Origin: Bifidobacteriaceae bacterium
GTDB taxonomy: Bacteria > Actinomycetota > Actinomycetes > Actinomycetales > WQXJ01
Reading direction: 5' to 3'
Assembly (NCBI GenBank): GCA_031267825.1
Contig: JAIRYJ010000036.1
Location: forward strand, 1-64,000
DNA length: 64,000 nucleotides
Each line of letters begins with the position of its first letter. Position 1 is the stretch's first letter. The notes below the pieces were generated by a model that was not told where the DNA came from, did not search any database, and saw only the letters and a list, made by a program, of their open reading frames with translations. The position numbers and the translations under genes are program-made. Positions 33,030-42,101 of this stretch are shown here, one piece after another.

Positions 33030-33893
33030 TCAGGCCGTGGTTGTCACGAAGTCGATTAGTTCTTCGACCCGGCCAAGCAAGGCCGGGTCCAGGTCCTTAT
33101 AGCTTCTGACCGATCCGAGGATGCGCCGCCAGGCGGCGGCGATGTCAGTTTGGCTGGCGTGCGGCCAGCCTAAAGCCCGCAACACGCCGGTTTTCCAATC
33201 AGTTCCAGGCGGTACCTTAGGCCAGGCGGCCAGTCCGATCCGGCCCGGTTTGACCGCCTGCCAAACATCAACATAGGGGTGACCCAGAACCAGAATCGAA
33301 TCTGGTCCCCACTTGGCGGCCACCTGATGCCCGATGCGTTCCTCCTTCGAACCGGTGACCAAATGGTCAACCAACACACCGAGCCGGCCTTGCGGATTTG
33401 GGGCGAATTCCTCCGCCCGTTCCGCCAAATGGTCCACGCCGTCAAGCATTTCCACCACAACGCCTTCCAACGCCAGGTCATCGCCCCAGATCCGGGAAAC
33501 CAGTTCGGCGTCATGGCGGCCTTCAACCCAGATGCGTGACTCCCGGGCGACCCGCGCCCGTGCCCCAGCTACGGCCAATGATCCCGATGCCGTGACGGCG
33601 GGTTTGGCCCGGTCCGGCGGCACTGTCACGTCAGGGATCAAAATGACCGGCTGGCCGTCGATCAAGAACCCCGCCCCCATCCGGAAGGTGCGGACCCGAC
33701 CCCGGCGGTCTTCCAGCGCGACCACCAACATGCCACCAGATTTTTCGACCCGGATGACAGCACCGGTCCAGCCAGTTTCAGCGTCTTCCACGACTAAACC
33801 GATTTGGGCTCTAATTTTGGACGATGCCGTCAACTTGGGTTTGTGCGGATCGCGTGACAGTACGTCCCGGCCGTAGCGGTCCCATGTGGTCAT
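33030..33893 (-). CDS. DUF3097-family protein
   Basis: 'RYGRDVLSRDPHKPKL', 'VRTFRMGAGFLIDGQPVILIPDV', 'IWVEGRHDAELVSRIWGDDLALEGVVVEMLDGVDHL'. Confidence 0.88.
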   Translation of the reverse strand: MTTWDRYGRDVLSRDPHKPKLTASSKIRAQIGLVVEDAETGWTGAVIRVEKSGGMLVVALEDRRGRVRTFRMGAGFLIDGQPVILIPDVTVPPDRAKPAVTASGSLAVAGARARVARESRIWVEGRHDAELVSRIWGDDLALEGVVVEMLDGVDHLAERAEEFAPNPQGRLGVLVDHLVTGSKEERIGHQVAAKWGPDSILVLGHPYVDVWQAVKPGRIGLAAWPKVPPGTDWKTGVLRALGWPHASQTDIAAAWRRILGSVRSYKDLDPALLGRVEELIDFVTTTA

Positions 33894-33906
33894 TTACCAG
33901 CGCCTG

Positions 33907-35532
33907 TCATCTACCGCTACCCCCAGGGGATCCCCAGTCTTCTAACTTGGCGGCCAGACCGGCCGCCAAGGCCGGGGCTGAGGTGGCGGCCTCCAATAAT
34001 TGGCTGGCTTGTGAGCGGCGGCCCGCCAGCGGATCACTCAAGCCAATGGTGGCCGAGCCACCGGCCCAAGCTAGGGTCAAGCTGTCCCAGTTGGCGGCTG
34101 TGACCGCTTGCGGGAACCGCCGCAGTGTTTCGCCTTTGACATACGCCCTGGTTGATTCGGGTGGGTGATCAACCGCCCAGGCCACCTCAGTGTCACTGAA
34201 CAGACGCTCCACCGCGCCGGTCGCTTCCACCCGGCTGAACAGTGATGTGGCCGGATCGACCGCTGTCCATTTGATGTCAGCCGCCCGCAGTTTCGCGGCC
34301 GACCAATCCAACTGGTGCCGCATCCTCAACGAGTCAAGCAGCCGGTATTTGGCTAGCCACTCGACTTGTCCGGCGGCCTCAGATGGGTCATTTTCGAGGT
34401 TGTCAAGCAGGTTGGACCAGCGTTCAAGCAGGTCAAGCGCCTCAAGCCTGGCGTGATTCGGATCGGTTGCGCCGAGCCACCGCTTTAGTCTTGTGGCGAC
34501 GAAGTCCCGGTAACGCCGTTGCAGGTCAACCGCCCGGGCTTGGCCGCCGTTCTTCAAGGGGAGCTTGTTCATCAGGTCAAGATCACGGCTGACTTCCTGG
34601 AACGCTGTCACCGGTGAAACTAAAGTTGTGCCGGTGATCAGTTCGGTTGGATCGCCGTTTGAAGCTAAGGCGCGCAACACCAGACCGGTCACCCCGAGCC
34701 GGACATAGGTCGCCGAATCCATCATGGTGGCATCCCCGGCGATGATGTGCAGCCGCCGCCAACGTGACGGATCAGCGTGCGGCTCATCCCGGGTGTTGAC
34801 TATTGGACGGTTCAAAGTCGTTTCCAGGCCAGTCTCAGCTTCAATAAAATCGGCTCGCTGGCTGAGTTGGAAACCCGCTCGCTGGCTGCGCTGACCCAAA
34901 CCAACCCGGCCCGACCCGGTGAAAATCTGGCGCGTCACCAGGAACGGCGTCAAGCCGGCGACTAGCTGATCCCATTGCGAGCGACGTGGCACTAGATAGT
35001 TTTCGTGAGTGCCGTAGGAGGCGCCTTGGCCGTCAGTGTTGTTCTTGTATAGGCGGACAGGCCGGCCAGTCTCAGCCAAGGTGGCAGCCGCCGCGGCCAT
35101 GATCATTTGACCGGCCCTGTCCCACAGCGCCGCTTCACGGGCGGTGGCCGTCTCCGGCGTGGCGTATTCCGGGTGAGCATGATCGACATACAACCGGGCG
35201 CCGTTAACTAGCAGGGCACCACCCGGACCTAGCCGGACGGCATCGTCCCGGAATGGCTGCCCCACCCGACTGGCCCGCCCGGGCTGACCCTCCTGACCGG
35301 ACTGGACAGCGCCGGGCCTGTCGGTCAACAACGACGGATGAGCCGCCGCCCGGTCAAGCCGGAAGCCGCGCGCGTCATTCAGCGGGTCTTCAGCCCGGAA
35401 ATCCCACGGCGCGACCCGTCCATCCTGGGTCGCCTTATAAGCCGCCACCACCCAACTCGACAACAAGACCGAATTATTCGACGGGCCTAGAACGCCATAT
35501 TCCGTTTCAATCCCGAAAACCAAATCAGCCAC
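33907..35532 (-). CDS. dop: Pup deamidase/depupylase
   Basis: PafA paralogue: '[15 protein letters not shown]', 'ARLYVDHAHPEYATPET', '[25 protein letters not shown]'; GTG start. Confidence 0.95.
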   Translation of the reverse strand: MADLVFGIETEYGVLGPSNNSVLLSSWVVAAYKATQDGRVAPWDFRAEDPLNDARGFRLDRAAAHPSLLTDRPGAVQSGQEGQPGRASRVGQPFRDDAVRLGPGGALLVNGARLYVDHAHPEYATPETATAREAALWDRAGQMIMAAAAATLAETGRPVRLYKNNTDGQGASYGTHENYLVPRRSQWDQLVAGLTPFLVTRQIFTGSGRVGLGQRSQRAGFQLSQRADFIEAETGLETTLNRPIVNTRDEPHADPSRWRRLHIIAGDATMMDSATYVRLGVTGLVLRALASNGDPTELITGTTLVSPVTAFQEVSRDLDLMNKLPLKNGGQARAVDLQRRYRDFVATRLKRWLGATDPNHARLEALDLLERWSNLLDNLENDPSEAAGQVEWLAKYRLLDSLRMRHQLDWSAAKLRAADIKWTAVDPATSLFSRVEATGAVERLFSDTEVAWAVDHPPESTRAYVKGETLRRFPQAVTAANWDSLTLAWAGGSATIGLSDPLAGRRSQASQLLEAATSAPALAAGLAAKLEDWGSPGGSGR

Positions 35533-35567
35533 GCTGGACCACTCTCAGCCAACCGCGGGACGCCAGC

Positions 35568-37124
35568 TCACAATTCAACTTGGCGGCCCCCGGAAGCCAA
35601 CGTCCGCATGAAAACAATCGGTTCACCTTTACGGCCAGAAACCTTAGCCCAATCATCAGGATTAGTCGTGCCAGGCAGATCCTCGTTCTCGGCGAACTCC
35701 GCCTCAACACCGGCCAGCAGATGACCAGTTGTGATACCGCGCTGACCATCATCGAGCAGCGCTTTAATGGCCGACTTCTTGGCCCGGTCAACAATGTTGC
35801 GGATCATCGCACCAGAAACAAAATCCTGATAATAGAGTGTCTCGCGGTCCCCCGATTCATAGGTCACCTCAAGGAACTCGTTGCGCGGGGTCGCCGAATA
35901 CATCCGTTCAACACAAGCCGCGATCATCGCCTCAGTTGTCTCACCTGGCGCTAACGGCAGATCAGGCCGCAGATACTTCGATAAAATGTCGGCCGCACCC
36001 GCCGCGTCAGGCCGTTCAATTTTGATCTTGACGTCTAACCGGCCGGGCCGCAGAATCGCCGGGTCAATCATGTCTTCACGGTTGGAAGCGCCAATCACAA
36101 TCACATTACCGAGCGATTCAACGCCGTCGATTTCCGCTAAGAGCTGCGGCACTACCGTGGTTTCAACGTCACTTGAAACACCTGTTCCACGGGTCCGGAA
36201 AAGTGACTCCATTTCATCAAAGAACACCACAACAGCCCCACCAGCTTGGGCTTTGTCACGCGCCCGGCCAAAGATCGCCCTGATTTGACGTTCTGTTTCA
36301 CCAACAAACTTGTTCAACAGTTCAGGGCCCTTAATATTGAGGAAAACCGCCTTAGTGGCGTCATCACCAGCCAAAGACCGGGCCACCGCTTTGGCGATCA
36401 GCGTCTTGCCGCAACCTGGCGGGCCGTACAACAGCACCCCTTTAGGGGCCCGCAACTGATGTTCACGGAAAAGCCCTGGATGGCGGAAAGGCAACTCGAC
36501 GGCGTCACGCATTTGGCTGATCTGAGCCGCCAGGCCGCCAATGTCTTGATAGGTGACATCAGAAACATCTTCGACCGCCAAGTCTTCGGCGTGGGAGCGG
36601 GCGACAACCTCGAAAGCGAAACCAGAACGCAAATCGACCGCCAAGGCGTCACCGGGCCGCAACCGGACGCCCTTGAGTGACCCGGCCCGGCGAAGGACGA
36701 ACTCTTCCTCAGCCCGGCCGCGCACAATCAGGCGATCCTCAGACAAGGTCTCATAGAAGGTGGCGACCTCGCCGGTGCGTTCAAACCCACCGGCGCCGAT
36801 CAACGCCATTGTTTGACTCAAGGCGACTGTCTGGCCCGGCATCAGCGCCGCCCGGTTGACCTCCGGGCCCGCCCCGACCCGCAGACGCCGACCCTGCTGG
36901 ATGACGTCAGCCGAACCGTCATCATTCCATCGCAGGAACAAGGCGTAACCGCCAGGCGGTTGCGACAAGCTGGTCACCTGTTGACGAGCTTCAGCTAGTT
37001 GTTGCCGGGCGCTGACCAGGGATTGCGTCAGCCGCCGGTTTTTCTCCTCAAGTGCCGCCGCCCGCGCCGCTTGGCGGTCGTAAGGGCTTTCATCAGGCAC
37101 GCCATCAAGGCTAGCGCTGACCAC
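35568..37124 (-). CDS. arc: Proteasome-associated AAA ATPase (ARC/Mpa)
   Basis: N-terminal coiled coil, '[18 protein letters not shown]', '[15 protein letters not shown]', '[34 protein letters not shown]'. Confidence 0.95.
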   Translation of the reverse strand: MVSASLDGVPDESPYDRQAARAAALEEKNRRLTQSLVSARQQLAEARQQVTSLSQPPGGYALFLRWNDDGSADVIQQGRRLRVGAGPEVNRAALMPGQTVALSQTMALIGAGGFERTGEVATFYETLSEDRLIVRGRAEEEFVLRRAGSLKGVRLRPGDALAVDLRSGFAFEVVARSHAEDLAVEDVSDVTYQDIGGLAAQISQMRDAVELPFRHPGLFREHQLRAPKGVLLYGPPGCGKTLIAKAVARSLAGDDATKAVFLNIKGPELLNKFVGETERQIRAIFGRARDKAQAGGAVVVFFDEMESLFRTRGTGVSSDVETTVVPQLLAEIDGVESLGNVIVIGASNREDMIDPAILRPGRLDVKIKIERPDAAGAADILSKYLRPDLPLAPGETTEAMIAACVERMYSATPRNEFLEVTYESGDRETLYYQDFVSGAMIRNIVDRAKKSAIKALLDDGQRGITTGHLLAGVEAEFAENEDLPGTTNPDDWAKVSGRKGEPIVFMRTLASGGRQVEL

Positions 37125-38967
37125 TGGAAGAGTCGGTCTCCACTCGCCGGATCAACGCCAGAAACATCGCGTCAGTGCCGTGCCGGTCTGTCCAAAGCTG
37201 CATCATGCCGTCCTGCCCAACCGAATCCGCTGGAATCAGATCAATGGTCCTTGCGTCTATCAGGGTCGCATCCTGGCTGGATCGCAAGACGTCCTCCACT
37301 ACCAGTCGGGTTTCAGCCAGATGCGGCGAACACGTCGCGTAGGCCACCACCCCGCCTGGGCGGGTCAGTTTCAGACCAGCCCTCAACAGGTCGCGTTGCA
37401 GCGGACCCAAGGTGGCTAGATCGGCTGGTGCGTGCCGCCAGCGCGCTTCCGGCCGACGCCGTAAAGCACCCAGGCCAGTGCATGGCACATCCACCAATAC
37501 ACGGTCGAACTGTCCGGTCACCTCACGTCCGTCAAGTTCGGTTACAGTCACCGTGTCATCTAGTTGTTTGACCGCTTGGCGAACCAAGTCCGCCCGGTGT
37601 GGCAGTGGTTCGTTAGCTGTCAGGTGGGCACCTCGCTGGCGGGCTATGCCGCCTAACAGCCCGGCTTTGCCGCCTGGCCCGGCGCAAAGGTCAAGCCAGG
37701 CGCCTTGATCGTCTTCGACTGGGGTTTGCGCCAAAGCCCAAACAACAAGCTGGGAGCCTTCGTCTTGGACGGCGGCCTGGCCGTGGCGGACGGCCAGCAG
37801 GTCGCCGGGGGCACCGCGTGGCATGGTGATAGCCGACTCGGTTAGTTGTCCGATTACGCCAGTGCGTTTAGTCAAAGCCTCAATTTGGGCTGCCAGGGCG
37901 TCACGCGTTATCAGTGTTGGCCGGGCCGCCAGCGTGATGGCGGGTTGGGTGTTAGCACTGGCCAGGACGGCGATCAGGTCTGACACGTCGCGCCCAGCCC
38001 CGATCATGGCTTGACGTAACGTCCGGACCACCCAAGCGGGCTGAGAGTAGCGAATCGCTAGGACTTCGAGTGAATCATCGTCTGGGGGTGCGACCTGTTC
38101 CAGCAGTGTCTGATACGGGCCTTCTGTCAGTGCTCGCAGAATGGCGTTGATGAATCCGGCGGACCCGCTGCCGACGGTTTCGCGGGCCAGGCCAACGGTT
38201 TCGCCGACGGCCGCGTGATCTGGTACCCGCATGGCGGCAATCTGGTGTGCTCCGAGGCGCAGAACATCCCGCACTGGCGGGTCGATCGTGTCCCGGCCAG
38301 CCACTAGGTCAATCACGGCGTCATACTGGCCTTGGAGGCGGATTGTTCCGTAGGCCAATTCAGTGGCGAAGGCGGCGTCCCTCCCGTGGATGTCACGCTG
38401 TGCCAGCATTTTCGGCAGTGTCAGGTTGGCGTAAGCCCCGTCCGCCACCGCTCTGAGCAGGTCAAAGGCGGCCCGGCGGACCGGGTCAGCACCATATTGG
38501 CGGTCACTTGACCATTGACCGCCGCTCCTGCCATCGCGACTGCCGCCACGGTCATCCCGATCACGCCACGGCCTCTGACCACCGCTTCCACCATCGCGAC
38601 TGCCGCCACGGTCATCCCGGTCACGCCACGGCCGCCCGCCACCGTCATCCCGATCACGCCGCGGCCGCTGGCCACCATCTCGCCCGCCACCACGGTCGCC
38701 TCTCTGCCCGTCGCGGTCACGCCACGGCCTTTGACCGCCGCTTCCACCATCGCGACTGCCACCACGGTCATCCCGATCACGCCACGGCCGCCCGCCACGG
38801 TCATCCCGGTCACGCCACGGCCTTTGACCACCATCCCGATCACGCCACGGCCGCCCGCCACCATCGGGTTCAGGCGTACGCGCCTCGTCCGCTTTGCGGG
38901 CCTCGGCCCGCCCAGTTACACCCTCACCGGACTGCGTAGAATCGGCCGGCCTCTCATCTTCACTCAT
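37111..38967 (-). CDS. rsmB: RsmB/NOP-family 16S rRNA (cytosine-C5) methyltransferase with repetitive R/G/D-rich N-terminal extension
   Basis: NusB-like '[25 protein letters not shown]' and MTase '[16 protein letters not shown]', '[22 protein letters not shown]'; likely start MSEDERP at 38967, overlapping the fmt stop. Confidence 0.92.
   Translation of the reverse strand: MSEDERPADSTQSGEGVTGRAEARKADEARTPEPDGGGRPWRDRDGGQRPWRDRDDRGGRPWRDRDDRGGSRDGGSGGQRPWRDRDGQRGDRGGGRDGGQRPRRDRDDGGGRPWRDRDDRGGSRDGGSGGQRPWRDRDDRGGSRDGRSGGQWSSDRQYGADPVRRAAFDLLRAVADGAYANLTLPKMLAQRDIHGRDAAFATELAYGTIRLQGQYDAVIDLVAGRDTIDPPVRDVLRLGAHQIAAMRVPDHAAVGETVGLARETVGSGSAGFINAILRALTEGPYQTLLEQVAPPDDDSLEVLAIRYSQPAWVVRTLRQAMIGAGRDVSDLIAVLASANTQPAITLAARPTLITRDALAAQIEALTKRTGVIGQLTESAITMPRGAPGDLLAVRHGQAAVQDEGSQLVVWALAQTPVEDDQGAWLDLCAGPGGKAGLLGGIARQRGAHLTANEPLPHRADLVRQAVKQLDDTVTVTELDGREVTGQFDRVLVDVPCTGLGALRRRPEARWRHAPADLATLGPLQRDLLRAGLKLTRPGGVVAYATCSPHLAETRLVVEDVLRSSQDATLIDARTIDLIPADSVGQDGMMQLWTDRHGTDAMFLALIRRVETDSSSGQR
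38490..38880 (-). repeat. Imperfect tandem repeats encoding [15 protein letters not shown]-type units within rsmB
   Basis: Six 'PWRDRD' plus one 'PRRDRD' units; on the + strand recurrent 'catcccgatcacgccacggcc'. Confidence 0.9.
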
Positions 38968-39911
38968 CAACCGAGCCTTTCTCCGTCTTCGATCCTTACG
39001 CCACGCGCCCAAGAGGCCGCGTCCATCCGTGCTTTACCAGCCGGGCTAATATCGCCTAAAACCACTTCCCCACTGCCCGTACCAGCGAAAACGCTGTGTT
39101 TAGTGAGGCGTATCGCCCCCGGCGGTGTCCCCAAAACCCGGTCAGTGCCGCTGGCGGCCAGGCTCACTGGCCAAATCTTCAGCCGCTCGCCGCGGAACAA
39201 GGTCCGGGCCCCCGGGCTTGGTGTGCAGGCCCGGATTTGCCGGTCAACGCTCTGAGCCGGTGCGGTCCAATCCACCGCCGCATCGCCCGCGCTGATTTTA
39301 GCGGCATAACTAACCCCGTCAGTGCTCTGCGCCTCAGGCCTGGCCTGGCCCGTCGCGATCAAGTCAAGTGTCGTCAACAGCAGCTTGGCGCCATCATCCG
39401 CCAAGTTTCGTAACACTTCACCAGACGTCGCAGCGGGAGAAATCTGATAAGTCATCATGCCGAAAACCGGTCCAGCATCAAGCTCCTCAACGATCCGGAA
39501 CGTTGTCGCGCCAGTTATCTGGTCACCATGCCAGATCGCGTGCTGAACCGGGGCCGCCCCCCGCCAGGCCGGCAACAACGAAAAGTGAAGATTGATCCAA
39601 CCATGGCGTGGAATACCCAACACCGCTGCGGGCAACAACCCGCCGTACGCGACCACGGCGGCGGCATCGGCCTGAAAACGGCTGAGGTCCTCCTCAAACG
39701 ACGGCTCACGCGGACTGGACGGTTTCAATACTGGAATACCGAACTCATTCGCGGCCTGTGAGACGGCTGATTCGGCGACTCGCTGACCCCGTCCGGTCCG
39801 GCCGTCCGGCCGCGTCACCACCGCCACCACCTCATGAGCCGACTGGACAATGCCTCGCAACGAGGGCACTGCCAACGCGGGTGTGCCCGCGAACACGATT
39901 CGCACCATCAA
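38967..39911 (-). CDS. fmt: Methionyl-tRNA formyltransferase
   Basis: 'MVRIVFAGTPALAVPSLRGIV', 'INLHFSLLPAWRGAAPVQHAIWHGDQITGATTF'. Confidence 0.97.
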   Translation of the reverse strand: MMVRIVFAGTPALAVPSLRGIVQSAHEVVAVVTRPDGRTGRGQRVAESAVSQAANEFGIPVLKPSSPREPSFEEDLSRFQADAAAVVAYGGLLPAAVLGIPRHGWINLHFSLLPAWRGAAPVQHAIWHGDQITGATTFRIVEELDAGPVFGMMTYQISPAATSGEVLRNLADDGAKLLLTTLDLIATGQARPEAQSTDGVSYAAKISAGDAAVDWTAPAQSVDRQIRACTPSPGARTLFRGERLKIWPVSLAASGTDRVLGTPPGAIRLTKHSVFAGTGSGEVVLGDISPAGKARMDAASWARGVRIEDGERLG

Positions 39912-40060
39912 GACCCTAGCCCACGAACGCCCTTCAGTCTTGACACCAGGCGGCTACCGGCCAGACGCTGAAAGCGAACTTCCCAGCTAGGAACCACAGC
40001 AACTAGCCTCCTAACCGCCCAAACCACCAGGCGACCGGTCAGCCACCACCAGCCCGCCAA

Positions 40061-41992
40061 CTAGTCGAGCCGCGCATCCACTTTGACCCGAACCAGCCCA
40101 CCGCTGCGGGAAATTGATCTGGCGCGGACCGCCGCCCGAATCGCCGCCAACCCGGCTTGAGCCTGTCGTAGCGGCAACAGGACCACGGTCTGTTCCGGAC
40201 CTGGCACGGTCTTGGCGCCTGGCGGCAGTTTGACCCGGCCGAGGAGATCAGCCGCATCCATCCGCTCGCCATACAACACAACCGCCTTCGTGGCTGGTGG
40301 TAGGCCCAGTTCACGGCGTTCCGCTAGTTCACGGGCAGCCAAGCCCGCCGGATCCCAGCGGATGAAAGCTTGCACCGCGACCCCTCCGGCCGAGCCGACC
40401 AGCATGACCCGTCCAGCGGCCCTGACCAGTGAGGCGGCGTTCATCCAGGCTCGCAGCGCGTCGATTGACGCGTCGAGGGCAGGCCGGGCGATCAAGCTGC
40501 CGCCATCCAGTAAGACGGCCGCCGCGTAACCACCCTCCGCTATCGGTTCGGCCCCGCGGGTGGCGATCATCAACCGCGGTTCGGCCTCCACCCGGTCAAT
40601 CACGCCAGGCACAGCGGCTGACCGTTTGACCGTGACACCGGCGAAAGCTCGGCCCAAATCGGCTGCCGTTCGGCTCAAACCGAAGACCTCATGGCGGGCG
40701 CTGGGTACTTGCACCAGAACTGGGCCATGTTCGAGCCCGTCCCGGATGATCCGGAAGGCCGCACTGGGCAACCTGGTCGACGCGGTCATACCCTCGCTGC
40801 CTAAGTCTTCACTAGTTGGCGCGGAAATCGCCGGGGTGGCTGAACGGACCGTTGGGCGCGGAATTGTGACCGGTTGCATCCAGCCCGCCTCAATTAGCGC
40901 ATGAGCTTCGACCGAGCGTGTCAGGCCCGGCAGCAGCAAGGCGCAGCCATCTTGACCTGCCCGGACGGTCATCACCGTACGGGTTGGCGGGTAGGGGGCG
41001 TGTGGTTCGTCCAGGGCTGGGTCGCCGTCCTCAAGTAGTACCAGCAGACCGGGTCTGGCCAGCGGAGCGTAGGCTGCCGCGCGGGTTCCGACCAGGACAT
41101 CAGCCATGCCCGATGCCGCCGCCCAGTATCCTTCCAACCTCGCGGACGGCCCGTCCCCGGCTACCAGGCGTGCGACGTTCAGGCCCGGACCGAACCAGTC
41201 AGCCATACGTCCCACCATCCGTTCAGATGGCGCCACAACAAGAGCTTGACGGCCCGCTTGGACAACCGCGTGAACAGCTCTGACCAGCCCGTTTGGCAGG
41301 TCCTCGGCGGGCAAATAGTTCCAAACCGCGCGCGGTCCCGGCGGTTTGGGGTCTCCCGTCGGATTGGGTTCTCCGAGCCGTCTGGGTTCTCCGGGCGGAC
41401 TGGGATCAGAACCAGGAAGGCCGAGCCAATCCTCAAGACGCCCGATATAGCCGTCCAGGCTGGTTGGTCCCGTCACGGGCCGACCGATTCGTCGTGCCGC
41501 CTTGACTGGTCGTGGCGTTTCACCGCCAAACAGCGCATCACCATTCGGCTCGGTTTCTAGCCCCGCTAAGCGCTGTTCGGTTTCAATATGGGCCATCGGA
41601 ATGGCTAGCCGTAAGACGTCCGCCACCACCCCGGCCTGTCGGGCCGCGACAGCCTGCGCCAGGCGCCACAGGCCCGCTGTCAGTAGCGGCAAGCCTGACG
41701 GCACACGTGCGATCGGGGCGAGTTTGCCCGGATGATCCGACTGTTCGCGCCGCCCCACAATAAACCCGGTAACTGAGCGGCCACCAAAGCCAGCCCGCAT
41801 CCGGACCCCAGGTTGGGCCAGGGCGTCCCACTTGGCGGGCACCAGATAGTCGAACGTCCGGTCTAGATGCGGTGTGGACAGATCAAGTGTGACAATCGCA
41901 ACTGGGTTTTCCGCGGCGATCTCCGGTTCCCGGCGCGGCCGTGGCCGCCTGGCTGGCACCAAGCCAGGCAGGACACCTTGTTCAACCGTCAC
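40061..41992 (-). CDS. priA: PriA-like primosomal protein N', degenerate actinobacterial type
   Basis: 'VTLDLSTPHLDRTFDYLVPAKWDALAQPGVRMRAGFGGRSVTGFIVGR' PriA N-terminal domain; position beside fmt; no Walker A motif. Confidence 0.85.
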   Translation of the reverse strand: MTVEQGVLPGLVPARRPRPRREPEIAAENPVAIVTLDLSTPHLDRTFDYLVPAKWDALAQPGVRMRAGFGGRSVTGFIVGRREQSDHPGKLAPIARVPSGLPLLTAGLWRLAQAVAARQAGVVADVLRLAIPMAHIETEQRLAGLETEPNGDALFGGETPRPVKAARRIGRPVTGPTSLDGYIGRLEDWLGLPGSDPSPPGEPRRLGEPNPTGDPKPPGPRAVWNYLPAEDLPNGLVRAVHAVVQAGRQALVVAPSERMVGRMADWFGPGLNVARLVAGDGPSARLEGYWAAASGMADVLVGTRAAAYAPLARPGLLVLLEDGDPALDEPHAPYPPTRTVMTVRAGQDGCALLLPGLTRSVEAHALIEAGWMQPVTIPRPTVRSATPAISAPTSEDLGSEGMTASTRLPSAAFRIIRDGLEHGPVLVQVPSARHEVFGLSRTAADLGRAFAGVTVKRSAAVPGVIDRVEAEPRLMIATRGAEPIAEGGYAAAVLLDGGSLIARPALDASIDALRAWMNAASLVRAAGRVMLVGSAGGVAVQAFIRWDPAGLAARELAERRELGLPPATKAVVLYGERMDAADLLGRVKLPPGAKTVPGPEQTVVLLPLRQAQAGLAAIRAAVRARSISRSGGLVRVKVDARLD

Positions 41993-42101
41993 GCTTCAAC
42001 GCTAGCTGGTGCCTCTTGGAGTTCAGGACCGCTCCAGCCGCTGTCTGCCCGGTTGCGGGCACTGCCGCTGAATCCTGTCCTGCCGCGGCGCCTCCAGCAC
42101 C

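Noticed and set aside
38490-38880. Possible CRISPR-like array because of regularly recurring ~25 bp repeats
   Set aside because: Repeats are in-frame coding (PWRDRDD units), spacers are themselves repetitive, and there are no cas genes.
38515-39255. 246-aa plus-strand ORF and companion ORFs (38508..38939 +, 38421..38864 -) over the repeat region
   Set aside because: Antisense or out-of-frame readings of the rsmB repeat tract and fmt; low-complexity products caused by the repeat keeping several frames open.
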